Source: an uncultured Collinsella sp. (lineage in GTDB: Bacteria; Actinomycetota; Coriobacteriia; Coriobacteriales; Coriobacteriaceae). Taken from it: a stretch of DNA of 64,000 nucleotides. Both the position numbers and the translations under genes were made by a program. Location of the stretch: positions 1-64,000 of the forward strand of contig URPK01000005.1 of assembly GCA_900549715.1 (NCBI GenBank). The letters are read 5' to 3'. Shown here piece after piece: positions 28,633-35,815 of this stretch (its first letter is position 1; the number at the start of each line of letters is the position of its first letter). The notes beneath the pieces are model-generated. The model had not been told where the DNA came from and made no database searches. It saw nothing but the letters and a program-made list of their open reading frames with translations.

Positions 28633-29709
28633 GTGACGATGGTTCATTTGTCCGATGTGGTGGTGATGGAAGTGTCTAATACCGTTTTCAAGCACAAGCA
28701 TACGACTCGCAACACGTTGGCGCGGAATAGGATGCTCGCGCGACTCACGGAGGCGACCGAGCAAGGTGCGCTGCTCGCAACGCATGACAATGCCGAGCTC
28801 ATGTGGCTACGGCGTCATGTGGGAACCGATGATATTGCGGAGCCCGAGCCGTATTTGTTCTGCTTTCAACATGATTGGGGTGTACTGACGCCGGCGGAGC
28901 GAGCGCTGCGTACCATCAAAGGGCTTGCAGAGTTTCATCCCGATTGGGCGTTTTGGGGCTATGACGCGGCGCTTTTGTGGGGTCTGGAGGTGCCGAATGA
29001 TCTGCTTGGGCCACGATATCTTGTTAAGACAGGTTGCTCGGTGCCGCTGAGTGCAGGATGTCGGCTGTTGCGTCCGCAGGCGGCGGGCGCACTTGAACAA
29101 GTCGACGGCGTGCAGGCGACGTCGTTTTGGCGCACGGTGGAGGATTGCTTGCTGCGTGCGCCGTTCTCCTACGGGTTGGCGATTGCCGATTCTGCATTGA
29201 GGGCAAGGGGCGTATCGCGCGATGACCTGTGCGAGTGTCTCCGCGCCGATTGCGAGGGCAGGCGAGGGTATCGCAGGGCACAGGTGATTGCGTCGTATGC
29301 GGACGGGCTGTCTGAAAACGGCGGCGAGTCTCGGTTCCGAGCATTCTTTATTGCGTACGGCTTTCCGGTTCCGGAGCTGCAGGTGGAGTTTCGCGACCCG
29401 CTCGATCCGAGCCAGGTGTTTCGCGTCGACTATTTTTGGCGGCTCGAGGACGGGACATGTGTCATCGGCGAGCTCGACGGAAAGGGGAAGTACACCTTGC
29501 AGAGCGGCGGGGGTCGGGAGTCGGTTGACCCATTCGTGGCAGAGCGTCAGCGGGAATCTCATCTGACAATGCTCGGGCATAAGGTGCTTCGGTTTACGTT
29601 TGATGAACTCAAAGACCCGGGGAAGCTGGCTGAAAAGATGAGGCTGGCGGGTATTTCGCAGCGGGCCGATTTGGCTGAGGGATGGAAGCGTCAGTGGTAT
29701 GGGTGCTAA
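28633..29709 (+). CDS. AbiEi-like / DUF559-type protein with PD-(D/E)XK nuclease motif
   Basis: 358 residues from GTG 28633 (GGAGG upstream; ATG 28639 and TTG 28615 are alternatives). The middle region (GVLTPAERALRTIKGLAEFHPDWAFWGYDAALLWGLEVPN) resembles the AbiEi-antitoxin-like domain found in many actinobacterial proteins, and the C-terminal third is Vsr/DUF559-like: VFRVDYFW...CVIGELDGKGKY, with Asp and E-x-D-G-K in the positions of a PD-(D/E)XK active site, and HKVLRFTFDEL. So it may be a DNA nuclease, toxin partner or repeat-processing enzyme; this is inferred. It is flanked on both sides by dyad-repeat arrays, with the upstream array almost touching the gene. Confidence 0.72.
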   Translation: MTMVHLSDVVVMEVSNTVFKHKHTTRNTLARNRMLARLTEATEQGALLATHDNAELMWLRRHVGTDDIAEPEPYLFCFQHDWGVLTPAERALRTIKGLAEFHPDWAFWGYDAALLWGLEVPNDLLGPRYLVKTGCSVPLSAGCRLLRPQAAGALEQVDGVQATSFWRTVEDCLLRAPFSYGLAIADSALRARGVSRDDLCECLRADCEGRRGYRRAQVIASYADGLSENGGESRFRAFFIAYGFPVPELQVEFRDPLDPSQVFRVDYFWRLEDGTCVIGELDGKGKYTLQSGGGRESVDPFVAERQRESHLTMLGHKVLRFTFDELKDPGKLAEKMRLAGISQRADLAEGWKRQWYGC

Positions 29710-29750
29710 GGGGTGCAACTGACGCGAATGTGGTTGTTTCTGCCGAGTTT

Positions 29751-29968
29751 GTCTCGATCTGTAACAACAAGGGGCCGTTTGGCCTCGTAGCTGTTACAGA
29801 TCGAGACAGAAGGTTGGCGCCTGGTGAAAGTTCTCAATCTGTAACATCTAACGGCCAAAATTCGACCCAACTGTTACAGATCGAGACAAAGGTTGGACGC
29901 GGTGCCGAAAGATCTCGATCTGTAACATCTGGCTGCTAAAACCCGGTCTACCTGTTATAGATCGAGAG
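29751..29968. repeat. Dyad-repeat array 4 (three units)
   Basis: Units 29751-29807, 29832-29887 and 29913-29968, linkers 24 and 25 bases. The two linkers resemble one another (AGGTTGGCGC..GGTGAAAG and AGGTTGGACGCGGTGCCGAAAG). The first unit seems to be inverted in its loop polarity; the third has a decayed right arm (TGTTATAGATCGAGAG). Confidence 0.9.
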
Positions 29969-30117
29969 ATTTCCCTAGTGCCGCTGGGATGGGATTGCAA
30001 CGTATTCCGTCCCCCACATCCTCTCTTCCTTCCGTTAACCGATGCGTCTGCAGCAATCCAGCGGGACTAGGTGATAATGGACAAATGTTCAAGTTAATCG
30101 TGAGGGAGGAGCTCGAT

Positions 30118-31488
30118 ATGGCGTCTGCCGATCGTTCCACGTTGTTTATCAATGCGACCATTCTGGATGGTTCGGAACATATGGAGCCGCAACCCGATAT
30201 GGCCGTGACTGTTGAGCGCGGCGTCATCACCTGGATGGGGCCGAGTGCTGTGGCGCAGGCGCCTGCAGGTGCCGAGGTTATCGACCTGGGTGGTGCGTAT
30301 CTCATGCCCGGTCTCATCAATATGCATGCGCATCTGTGCGGCTCGGGCAAGCCTGTCTCGGCCGGCGATGCGGGCGCACTTATGAAGAAGCTCGATAATC
30401 CCGTGGGCCGCGCCATCGTCCGCCACATCCTCAAAGGCAGCGCCCAGCAGCAGTTGGCAAGCGGCGTGACCACGGTGCGCGGTGCGGGTGACCCGCTGTT
30501 TGCCGATATTGCCGTGCGCAACGCTATCGACGCCGGCAAGTATCAGGGTCCGCGTCTGGTGGCGCCGGGAACGGGTGTCACGGTGCCGGGCGGTCACGGT
30601 GCGGGGCTGTTCGCGCAGGTCGCCGATACCCCCGATGAGGCGGCCGAACAAGTGCGTGACTTGCATGCGCGCGGTGCCGACGTCATCAAGCTGTTCGTGA
30701 CGGGCGGCGTGTTCGACGCGACCGAAGTAGGTGAGCCGGGCGTGCTGCGCATGCCGGTCGAGGTTGCCGCGGCGGCGTGCAAGGCTGCGCACGAGGTGGG
30801 CCTGCCGGTTATGGCTCATGTCGAGAGCACCGAGGGCGTGAAGGCCGCGCTTGAGGCCGGCGTCGATACGATCGAGCACGGTGCCCCGATGACTCCCGAG
30901 ATCTTGGAACTGTACCGCGGCGCCGCGGGCACGCAGCTTGAGGGGCGTGCGCCCAGCGTTACCTGCACTATCAGCCCCGCGCTGCCGTTTGTGCTGCTCG
31001 ATCCGGAGAAGACCCATTCGACCGACACGCAAAAGAAGAACGGCGACATTGTGTGTTCGGGCATCATCGAGAGCGCCCGTGCCGCACTGGAAGCTGGCGT
31101 TAAGGTGGGCCTGGGCACGGACTCAAGCTGCCCGTTCGTGACGCAGTACGACATGTGGCGCGAGGTGGCCTATTTTGCCAAGTACGTGGGCGTGAGCAAC
31201 GCCTTTGCGCTGCATACGGCTACGCAAGTCAATGCCGAGCTGCTGGGGCTGGGCGGCGAGACCGGCACGATCGAGTGCGGCAAGGCTGCCGATATCCTGG
31301 TGACGCGCAAGAACCCGCTCGATGACCTGTGCGCGCTGCGTGAGCCGATGCATGTGATGTGTCGCGGTGATCTGGTGCGCAAGCTCAAGGTGAAGTGCAT
31401 CCCTGAGGTGGATGCCGAGCTCGACGCGATTATGGCCATGCCGGCCGAGGCGCTGGCCGAGGAGCTCGCCCGCGACGGTGTGGCGTAG
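30118..31488 (+). CDS. Amidohydrolase family protein (prolidase/imidazolonepropionase-like)
   Basis: 456 residues of the metal-dependent amidohydrolase superfamily. Visible metal and active-site elements: HAH in GLINMHAHLCG, the bridging Lys in DVIKLFVTGGVFD, His in VMAHVESTEG, His in TIEHGAPM and Asp in GLGTDSSCPF; the C-terminal KAADILVTRKNPLDDL is the usual closing beta-sandwich. Closest by eye to Xaa-Pro dipeptidase-like amidohydrolases that cut small amides or peptides. ATG 30118 has GGGAGGAG before it; the longer frame from 29989 starts near a repeat and lacks a site. Monocistronic, with a terminator after it. Confidence 0.87.
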   Translation: MASADRSTLFINATILDGSEHMEPQPDMAVTVERGVITWMGPSAVAQAPAGAEVIDLGGAYLMPGLINMHAHLCGSGKPVSAGDAGALMKKLDNPVGRAIVRHILKGSAQQQLASGVTTVRGAGDPLFADIAVRNAIDAGKYQGPRLVAPGTGVTVPGGHGAGLFAQVADTPDEAAEQVRDLHARGADVIKLFVTGGVFDATEVGEPGVLRMPVEVAAAACKAAHEVGLPVMAHVESTEGVKAALEAGVDTIEHGAPMTPEILELYRGAAGTQLEGRAPSVTCTISPALPFVLLDPEKTHSTDTQKKNGDIVCSGIIESARAALEAGVKVGLGTDSSCPFVTQYDMWREVAYFAKYVGVSNAFALHTATQVNAELLGLGGETGTIECGKAADILVTRKNPLDDLCALREPMHVMCRGDLVRKLKVKCIPEVDAELDAIMAMPAEALAEELARDGVA

Positions 31489-31521
31489 ATGTGACAAAGG
31501 GGCAGCTCCGTTGCCGCATGC

Positions 31522-31559
31522 AAAAAGCCGAGGTCTCAACACGAGGCCTCGGCTTTTTT
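31522..31559. terminator. Bidirectional terminator
   Basis: AAAAAGCCGAGG / CCTCGGCTTTTTT, serving the amidohydrolase (+) and the convergent zinc-ribbon gene (-). Confidence 0.85.
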
Positions 31560-31581
31560 ATCGAACAAATACTTAAGATTT

Positions 31582-31610
31582 GGGACAAGCAAACCTGATT
31601 AATTTGTCCC
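31582..31610. repeat. Small GGGACAA / TTGTCCC palindrome
   Basis: GGGACAA (31582-31588) and TTGTCCC (31604-31610) flank GCAAACCTGATTAAT. It belongs by content to the looser GGGACAG hairpin family. Confidence 0.4.
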
Positions 31611-31621
31611 GCGTGCGGGCG

Positions 31622-32095
31622 CTAGGAGCGGGTTTCCATCTTGGCGTGGCACTTGGGGCAGGTGACGCGGATCTTACCCTTGCCCTTGGGGACGGAGAGC
31701 ATCTGACCGCAGTTGGGGCACTTGAGATATGCCGTGGTCTTGCGGCCCTTCCACATCTTCTTGGCCGTTCGCTTGGCACGCTCAAAGTCTTCCTTACTGG
31801 TGCCGGCCGCGCGTGAGGTGCTGGCCGCTGCGGCCCCGCTGCCCAAGCTGGCGACGAACTTGCCCAAGCCGGGAACATTGGCAGTCGCGGCGACAAAGGC
31901 CTCGTTCTCTTTGCGACGTGCATCGATGTTTTTGGACAGGCCGCGCAGCACGCCAATCACGATGACGGCGATGGCAATCCAGCTGAGCCACTGGATGCGG
32001 GCTATCGATCCGATCATCGCGATGACGATGCCGGAAAAGCCCATAACGATGGTGAGCTCATCGGCGCCATTGCGGCCCTTCATAAAGTCATTCAT
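31622..32095 (-). CDS. Zinc-ribbon membrane protein of unknown function
   Basis: 157 residues. Two short membrane helices (about 15-50: VMGFSGIVIAMIGSIARI and SWIAIAVIVIGVLRGL), a charged linker, and a C-terminal zinc ribbon TAYLKCPNCGQMLSVPKGKGKIRVTCPKCHAKM with four Cys in two CxxC pairs. ATG 32095 has AAAGGCAA at a good distance. Such small helix-plus-ribbon proteins are common in Coriobacteriia, and I know of no function. It converges with the amidohydrolase gene. Confidence 0.78.
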   Translation of the reverse strand: MNDFMKGRNGADELTIVMGFSGIVIAMIGSIARIQWLSWIAIAVIVIGVLRGLSKNIDARRKENEAFVAATANVPGLGKFVASLGSGAAAASTSRAAGTSKEDFERAKRTAKKMWKGRKTTAYLKCPNCGQMLSVPKGKGKIRVTCPKCHAKMETRS

Positions 32096-32145
32096 GCAAA
32101 TTGCCTTTCATTCGATATGCCGCACGCCTTTATACCCGATTTAGA

Positions 32146-32202
32146 GCATCGGGGACAGGTCAATCTGCACCAAGGTGGTGCAAACATACCTGTCCCCGAT
32201 GC
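32146..32202. repeat. Palindrome with GGGGACAGGT / ACCTGTCCCC core
   Basis: GCATCGGGGACAGGT (32146-32160) and ACCTGTCCCCGATGC (32188-32202) pair perfectly; inside is TGCACC / GGTGCA. Related to 894-960. A further partial copy (GGTGCAAA..CGTCCCC) runs to about 32236, next to the end of csoR. Confidence 0.7.
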
Positions 32203-32241
32203 ACCAAGAAGGTGCAAAGCAGTCCGTCCCCAATGCCCCAA

Positions 32242-32514
32242 TTACTTGGAGAGCTTGTCGACGACGCGTTCGATCTCGGCGAGCTTGGCGGCTTTGAGGT
32301 CTTCGTCGCCCGATTCGATTGCCGAAGTCACGCAGCCCTCGATATGCGCCTTGAGCACGTCGGCGTTGATGCGCGCAATGAGCGCCTGCGTTGCCATGAG
32401 CTGCGTGGAAATATCGACGCAGTAGCGGTCCTCCTCGACCATCCGCAGGATGCCGTCGATCTGACCGCGTGCCGTCTTGAGCATGCGGGTCACCGATTTA
32501 TGGTCTGCCATCAT
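32242..32514 (-). CDS. csoR: CsoR-family copper-sensing repressor
   Basis: 90 residues, all helical. The Cu(I) ligands typical of CsoR are present: Cys in DRYCVDISTQL, His and Cys in KAHIEGCVTSAI. Family segments KTARGQIDGILRMVEEDRYC and LIARINADVLKAHIEGCV are clear. In the absence of copper it would repress the cop operon from the operator at 35317-35341; copper binding releases it. ATG 32514 is preceded by GAGGACCC. Third gene of copA-copZ-csoR. Confidence 0.92.
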   Translation of the reverse strand: MMADHKSVTRMLKTARGQIDGILRMVEEDRYCVDISTQLMATQALIARINADVLKAHIEGCVTSAIESGDEDLKAAKLAEIERVVDKLSK

Positions 32515-32552
32515 GGCGGGTCCTCGTTTCTGGTCGGGGTACGCGTGGGTCG

Positions 32553-32774
32553 TTACGCGGCGGTTACGGACAGGGCGTGGAACTTCTCGCCGGCGCCCTC
32601 GACGGCGGCGGCGAGCTGCTCGGCGGTCACGGTGTCGGCGCACTCCACCTGGACGGTCTGGGTCTCGTGATCGGCGTCGGCGTCGGTCACGCCGGCCACG
32701 TTGAGCAGTGCCGTCTCGACAGTAGCGTCGCAGTGACCGCACATAAGGCCCGAAGTCTTAATCGTGTAACGCAT
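32553..32774 (-). CDS. copZ: Copper chaperone CopZ (HMA domain)
   Basis: A 73-residue single heavy-metal-associated domain with the Cu(I) site GLMCGHCDATVE (CxxC, C12 and C15). It carries Cu(I) in the cytoplasm to the ATPase CopA and to CsoR. AGAGAGGA lies before ATG 32774; an open upstream extension runs through the hairpin element at 32811-32882 and is not credible. Middle gene of the copper operon. Confidence 0.93.
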   Translation of the reverse strand: MRYTIKTSGLMCGHCDATVETALLNVAGVTDADADHETQTVQVECADTVTAEQLAAAVEGAGEKFHALSVTAA

Positions 32775-32810
32775 TGGTATTCCTCTCTGTTGTGTCGGCT
32801 TTCCCAAGCA

Positions 32811-32882
32811 CCCGACCTTGACCTTCAAGCCGTCGCTCGCGTACCAAAGTACGCGTCGCTCCTCTTTCAGGTCAATCTCGGG
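32811..32882. repeat. 72-bp hairpin element between copA and copZ
   Basis: CCCGACCTTGACCT (32811-32824) pairs, with small mismatches, with AGGTCAATCTCGGG (32869-32882); the centre holds GCGTAC CAAA GTACGC. No T-run follows on either strand. Placed inside an operon, it could be an mRNA stability or processing element, or a small insertion. Confidence 0.6.
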
Positions 32883-32921
32883 CACCTGGAAAACCCGTTC
32901 TAAATGGACTTAATGGTGAGC

Positions 32922-35264
32922 CTATTTTGCCACTTTAGGCTTAAAGGATTTCAGGCGCAGCGCATTGCTTACGACGCAGACACTCGATAGGCTCATGGCC
33001 GCGGCGCCGAACATCGGCGAGAGCTGCCAACCGGTGAGGGGGAAGAACACGCCCGCCGCCAGCGGAATGCCGATGCCGTTGTAGAACAGCGCCCAGAACA
33101 GGTCCTGCTTGATGTTGCGGATTGTGGCACGTGACAGCTCGATGGCGCGCGCAGCATCCATGAGGTCGCTGCGCATGAGCACCACATCTGCCCCTTCTTT
33201 GGCGATGTCGGCGCCGGTGCCGATCGCAAGGCCCACGTCGGCGCGCGCCAGGGCGGGGGAGTCGTTGATGCCGTCGCCCACCATGGCGACCTTGCCGCCC
33301 GCATCCTGCAGCTCGCGCACGTGGCGTTCCTTGTCGGCGGGGAGGACGTCGGCGATGACCTGTTCGCTGCTCAGCCCCACGCGGCGGGCGATGGCCTCGG
33401 CCGTCACGCGGTTGTCGCCGGTGAGCATGCGCACGTCGACGCCGAGCTTGCGCAGCGCGGCGATGGCCCCGGCGCTCGTCTCTTTGACCTCGTCAGCCAC
33501 GGCGATGGTGCCGATAAGCTCGCCGTTCTTGGCAAAGAACAGCGGTGTTTTGCCCTCGGCGGCAAATTGCTCGGCAAGACCCGCGGGCACGGTAACGCCC
33601 AACTCGTCCATCAGGCGTACGTTGCCGGCTGCAATGGCGTTTTGTCCCTCGCGCGCCGTAACGCCTCGTCCAGGCACGGCGGCAAAGTCCTCGACCATGC
33701 GCGCGACGATTCCGCGCGACTCGCACTCGGCCATAATCGCCTCGGCCAGCGGGTGCTCGCTCGAGCGCTCCAACGCGGCGGCCAGCTTGAGCAGCGCCTT
33801 TTCGCTCATGGCGGGCGAGCCGTCAACGCGCGTGGCCACCACAATGTCGGTCACGGCCGGCTTGCCGCGGGTGACCGTGCCCGTCTTATCGAGCACCACG
33901 GTGCCCACGCTGCGCAGATTCTCCAGCGCCTCGGCGCTCTTAAACAGAATGCCCATCTCGGCGCCCTTGCCGGTGCCCACCATAATGGCGACGGGCGTGG
34001 CCAGACCCAGTGCGCACGGACAGCTGATCACCAGCACGGCCACGGCGGAGGTGAGCGCCTCGTTGATGCTGCCGGTCAGTGCCATCCACGCCGCAAAGGT
34101 CACGGCCGAAATCACGAACACCACGGGCACAAACACGCCGGCGACCTTATCGGCCATGCGGGCGATGGGCGCCTTGGTGGCGTTGGCGTCCTCGACGAGC
34201 TGGATGATTTTGGCGAGCGACGTGTCGGCGCCCACGCGCGTGGCACGGAAGGTAAACGATCCGGTGCGGTTGACCGTGGCGGCGTTGACGGTGTTGCCGG
34301 CGACCTTTTCCACGGGGATGGACTCGCCGGTGAGCGCACTCTCGTCCACGGCCGAGCTGCCCTCGAGCACCACGCCATCGACGGGGATGGACTCGCCGGG
34401 GCGCACGCGCAGGACCTGGCCGGGAAGGATGCTGTCGACGTCGACGGTGGTTTCGGTACCGTCGTCGGCAACGACGGTCGCGGTCTTGGGCGCCAGGTCG
34501 ATCAGCGCCTCGATGGCGCCGCCGGTTTTGGACTTGCTGCGCGTCTCAAGGTATTTGCCCACGGTGACGAGCGACAGGATCGTGCCCGCACTCTCAAAAT
34601 ACAGGTTGTCCATGCCCGTCATCATGGCCTCGTGCACCTGACCTGTGGCCAGCTGGTCGGCCATGATAAACATGGCATAGAGCGACCAAGCGATGGAGGC
34701 GGTGGCGCCGACGGCGATGAGAGCGTCCATGGTGGGCGCGCCGTGCACGAGTGATTTGAAGCCGTTGATAAAGTATGCGTCGTTGACGTAGACGATGGGG
34801 ATGAGCAGGACAAGCTCGGTGAGGGCGAGCGTCATGCTGTGGATGTGGTCGGTGAAGATGCTGGGCAGCGGCCAGCCGAGCATGTGTCCCATGCCTATGT
34901 AGAACAGCGGAATGAGAAAGATGATTGAGATGATGAGACGGGTGCGCATGGCGGAGGCAGTGGCCTCTAGCTTTTTGGTGGGCGATTCCATATGGGTGGC
35001 GCCGGATCTGGCTTGCGTGCTGCCGTTTGAGCCGGCGGCACCGGTGCCCGCATCGACGGGCGAGGCCGAGTAGCCTGCGCGGTCGACAGCGGTGCAGATA
35101 TCGTCGGGGGAGACCTGCGCGGGGTCGTAGTCGACCATCATGGAACCGGCGAGTAGGTTGACCGCGACGCTTTGGACGCCGTCGAGCTTGCTCACGGCAC
35201 GGTCCACGTGCGCCTGACAGGCGGCGCATGTCATGCCGCCCACATCGAACTTATCTTGAGCCAT
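32922..35264 (-). CDS. copA: Copper-exporting P1B-type ATPase CopA
   Basis: 780 residues. One N-terminal metal-binding domain (GMTCAACQAHV), eight membrane helices, the actuator TGES (DESALTGESIPVEK), the ion channel motif CPC (VISCPCALGLATPV), the phosphorylation site DKTGT, the P1B HP motif (SSEHPLAEAI) and the hinge GDGINDSPAL. It pumps Cu(I) out of the cytoplasm with ATP. AGAAAGGAG precedes ATG 35264. First gene of the operon; the promoter with a CsoR-type site lies directly upstream. Normal length for a one-HMA enzyme. Confidence 0.97.
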   Translation of the reverse strand: MAQDKFDVGGMTCAACQAHVDRAVSKLDGVQSVAVNLLAGSMMVDYDPAQVSPDDICTAVDRAGYSASPVDAGTGAAGSNGSTQARSGATHMESPTKKLEATASAMRTRLIISIIFLIPLFYIGMGHMLGWPLPSIFTDHIHSMTLALTELVLLIPIVYVNDAYFINGFKSLVHGAPTMDALIAVGATASIAWSLYAMFIMADQLATGQVHEAMMTGMDNLYFESAGTILSLVTVGKYLETRSKSKTGGAIEALIDLAPKTATVVADDGTETTVDVDSILPGQVLRVRPGESIPVDGVVLEGSSAVDESALTGESIPVEKVAGNTVNAATVNRTGSFTFRATRVGADTSLAKIIQLVEDANATKAPIARMADKVAGVFVPVVFVISAVTFAAWMALTGSINEALTSAVAVLVISCPCALGLATPVAIMVGTGKGAEMGILFKSAEALENLRSVGTVVLDKTGTVTRGKPAVTDIVVATRVDGSPAMSEKALLKLAAALERSSEHPLAEAIMAECESRGIVARMVEDFAAVPGRGVTAREGQNAIAAGNVRLMDELGVTVPAGLAEQFAAEGKTPLFFAKNGELIGTIAVADEVKETSAGAIAALRKLGVDVRMLTGDNRVTAEAIARRVGLSSEQVIADVLPADKERHVRELQDAGGKVAMVGDGINDSPALARADVGLAIGTGADIAKEGADVVLMRSDLMDAARAIELSRATIRNIKQDLFWALFYNGIGIPLAAGVFFPLTGWQLSPMFGAAAMSLSSVCVVSNALRLKSFKPKVAK

Positions 35265-35311
35265 GGCTTCTCCTTTCTGTGGCGTAGTGTTTGAATTGTT
35301 AACCTGCCGAT

Positions 35312-35342
35312 ACTATACACCCATACCCCCTGGGGGTGTCCA
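35312..35342 (-). promoter_or_regulatory. copA promoter with CsoR-type operator
   Basis: On the minus strand a -35 box TGGACA (35342-35337) and a -10 box TATAGT (35317-35312) are 19 bases apart; the spacer carries the GC-rich dyad ACACCCATACCCCCTGGGGGTGT (ACACCC/GGGTGT, CCCCC/GGGGG), the form of known CsoR operators. Binding here would block the promoter and fits csoR being the third gene of the operon. Confidence 0.7.
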
Positions 35343-35416
35343 GTGGAGATGAGAATGTATGACATTTCGCTACAGATGCGGGTGGCTGCTCAATCGTTGG
35401 CAGCTCATGTCAAACA

Positions 35417-35552
35417 TCTCGATCTGTAACATCTAGCGGGGAAAATGACCTCTAACTGTTACAGATCGAGATTATGTTTTGCGATGTTTGAGTTCGTCTC
35501 AATCTGTAACGTGTAGACCCGGTTTTGTCTCGTAACTGTTACAGATTGAGAC
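35417..35552. repeat. Dyad-repeat array 5 (two units)
   Basis: Units 35417-35472 and 35496-35552, 23-base linker. The second has reversed loop polarity (ACCCGGTTTTGTC) with respect to the first. It lies in the 550-base gap between divergent copA and the helicase gene. The rest of the gap (35553-35815) is the probable helicase promoter and leader, in which I see no clear -35/-10 pair. Confidence 0.88.
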
Positions 35553-35815
35553 AATCGGCCCAGACCCGCCCCGTCATCTGTGGTTTACGTGGGGGCATGC
35601 GAAGCGCGGGTATACTAACCGGCGGCGAATCTGCTCCATCGCTTAGGGCCGCTGCGTCTGGACGGCGCGTGATAGGGCTGCCAAAGCGATCGCCAGCGTG
35701 CTGAGCAACGTCCTCTCTGTGCGCACCTGTTTTGTATGTATTAGCGCACTACCAAGCACGCCCCGCGCGGCTGCATGCCGTGCCCATAACGCGTGCAGAT
35801 AAGGAACAACAACAT

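Noticed and set aside
18382..35552. CRISPR array idea for the regularly spaced dyads
   Set aside because: The repeated unit is a long palindrome, the linkers resemble one another, arrays have only 2-3 units, and no cas gene is present.
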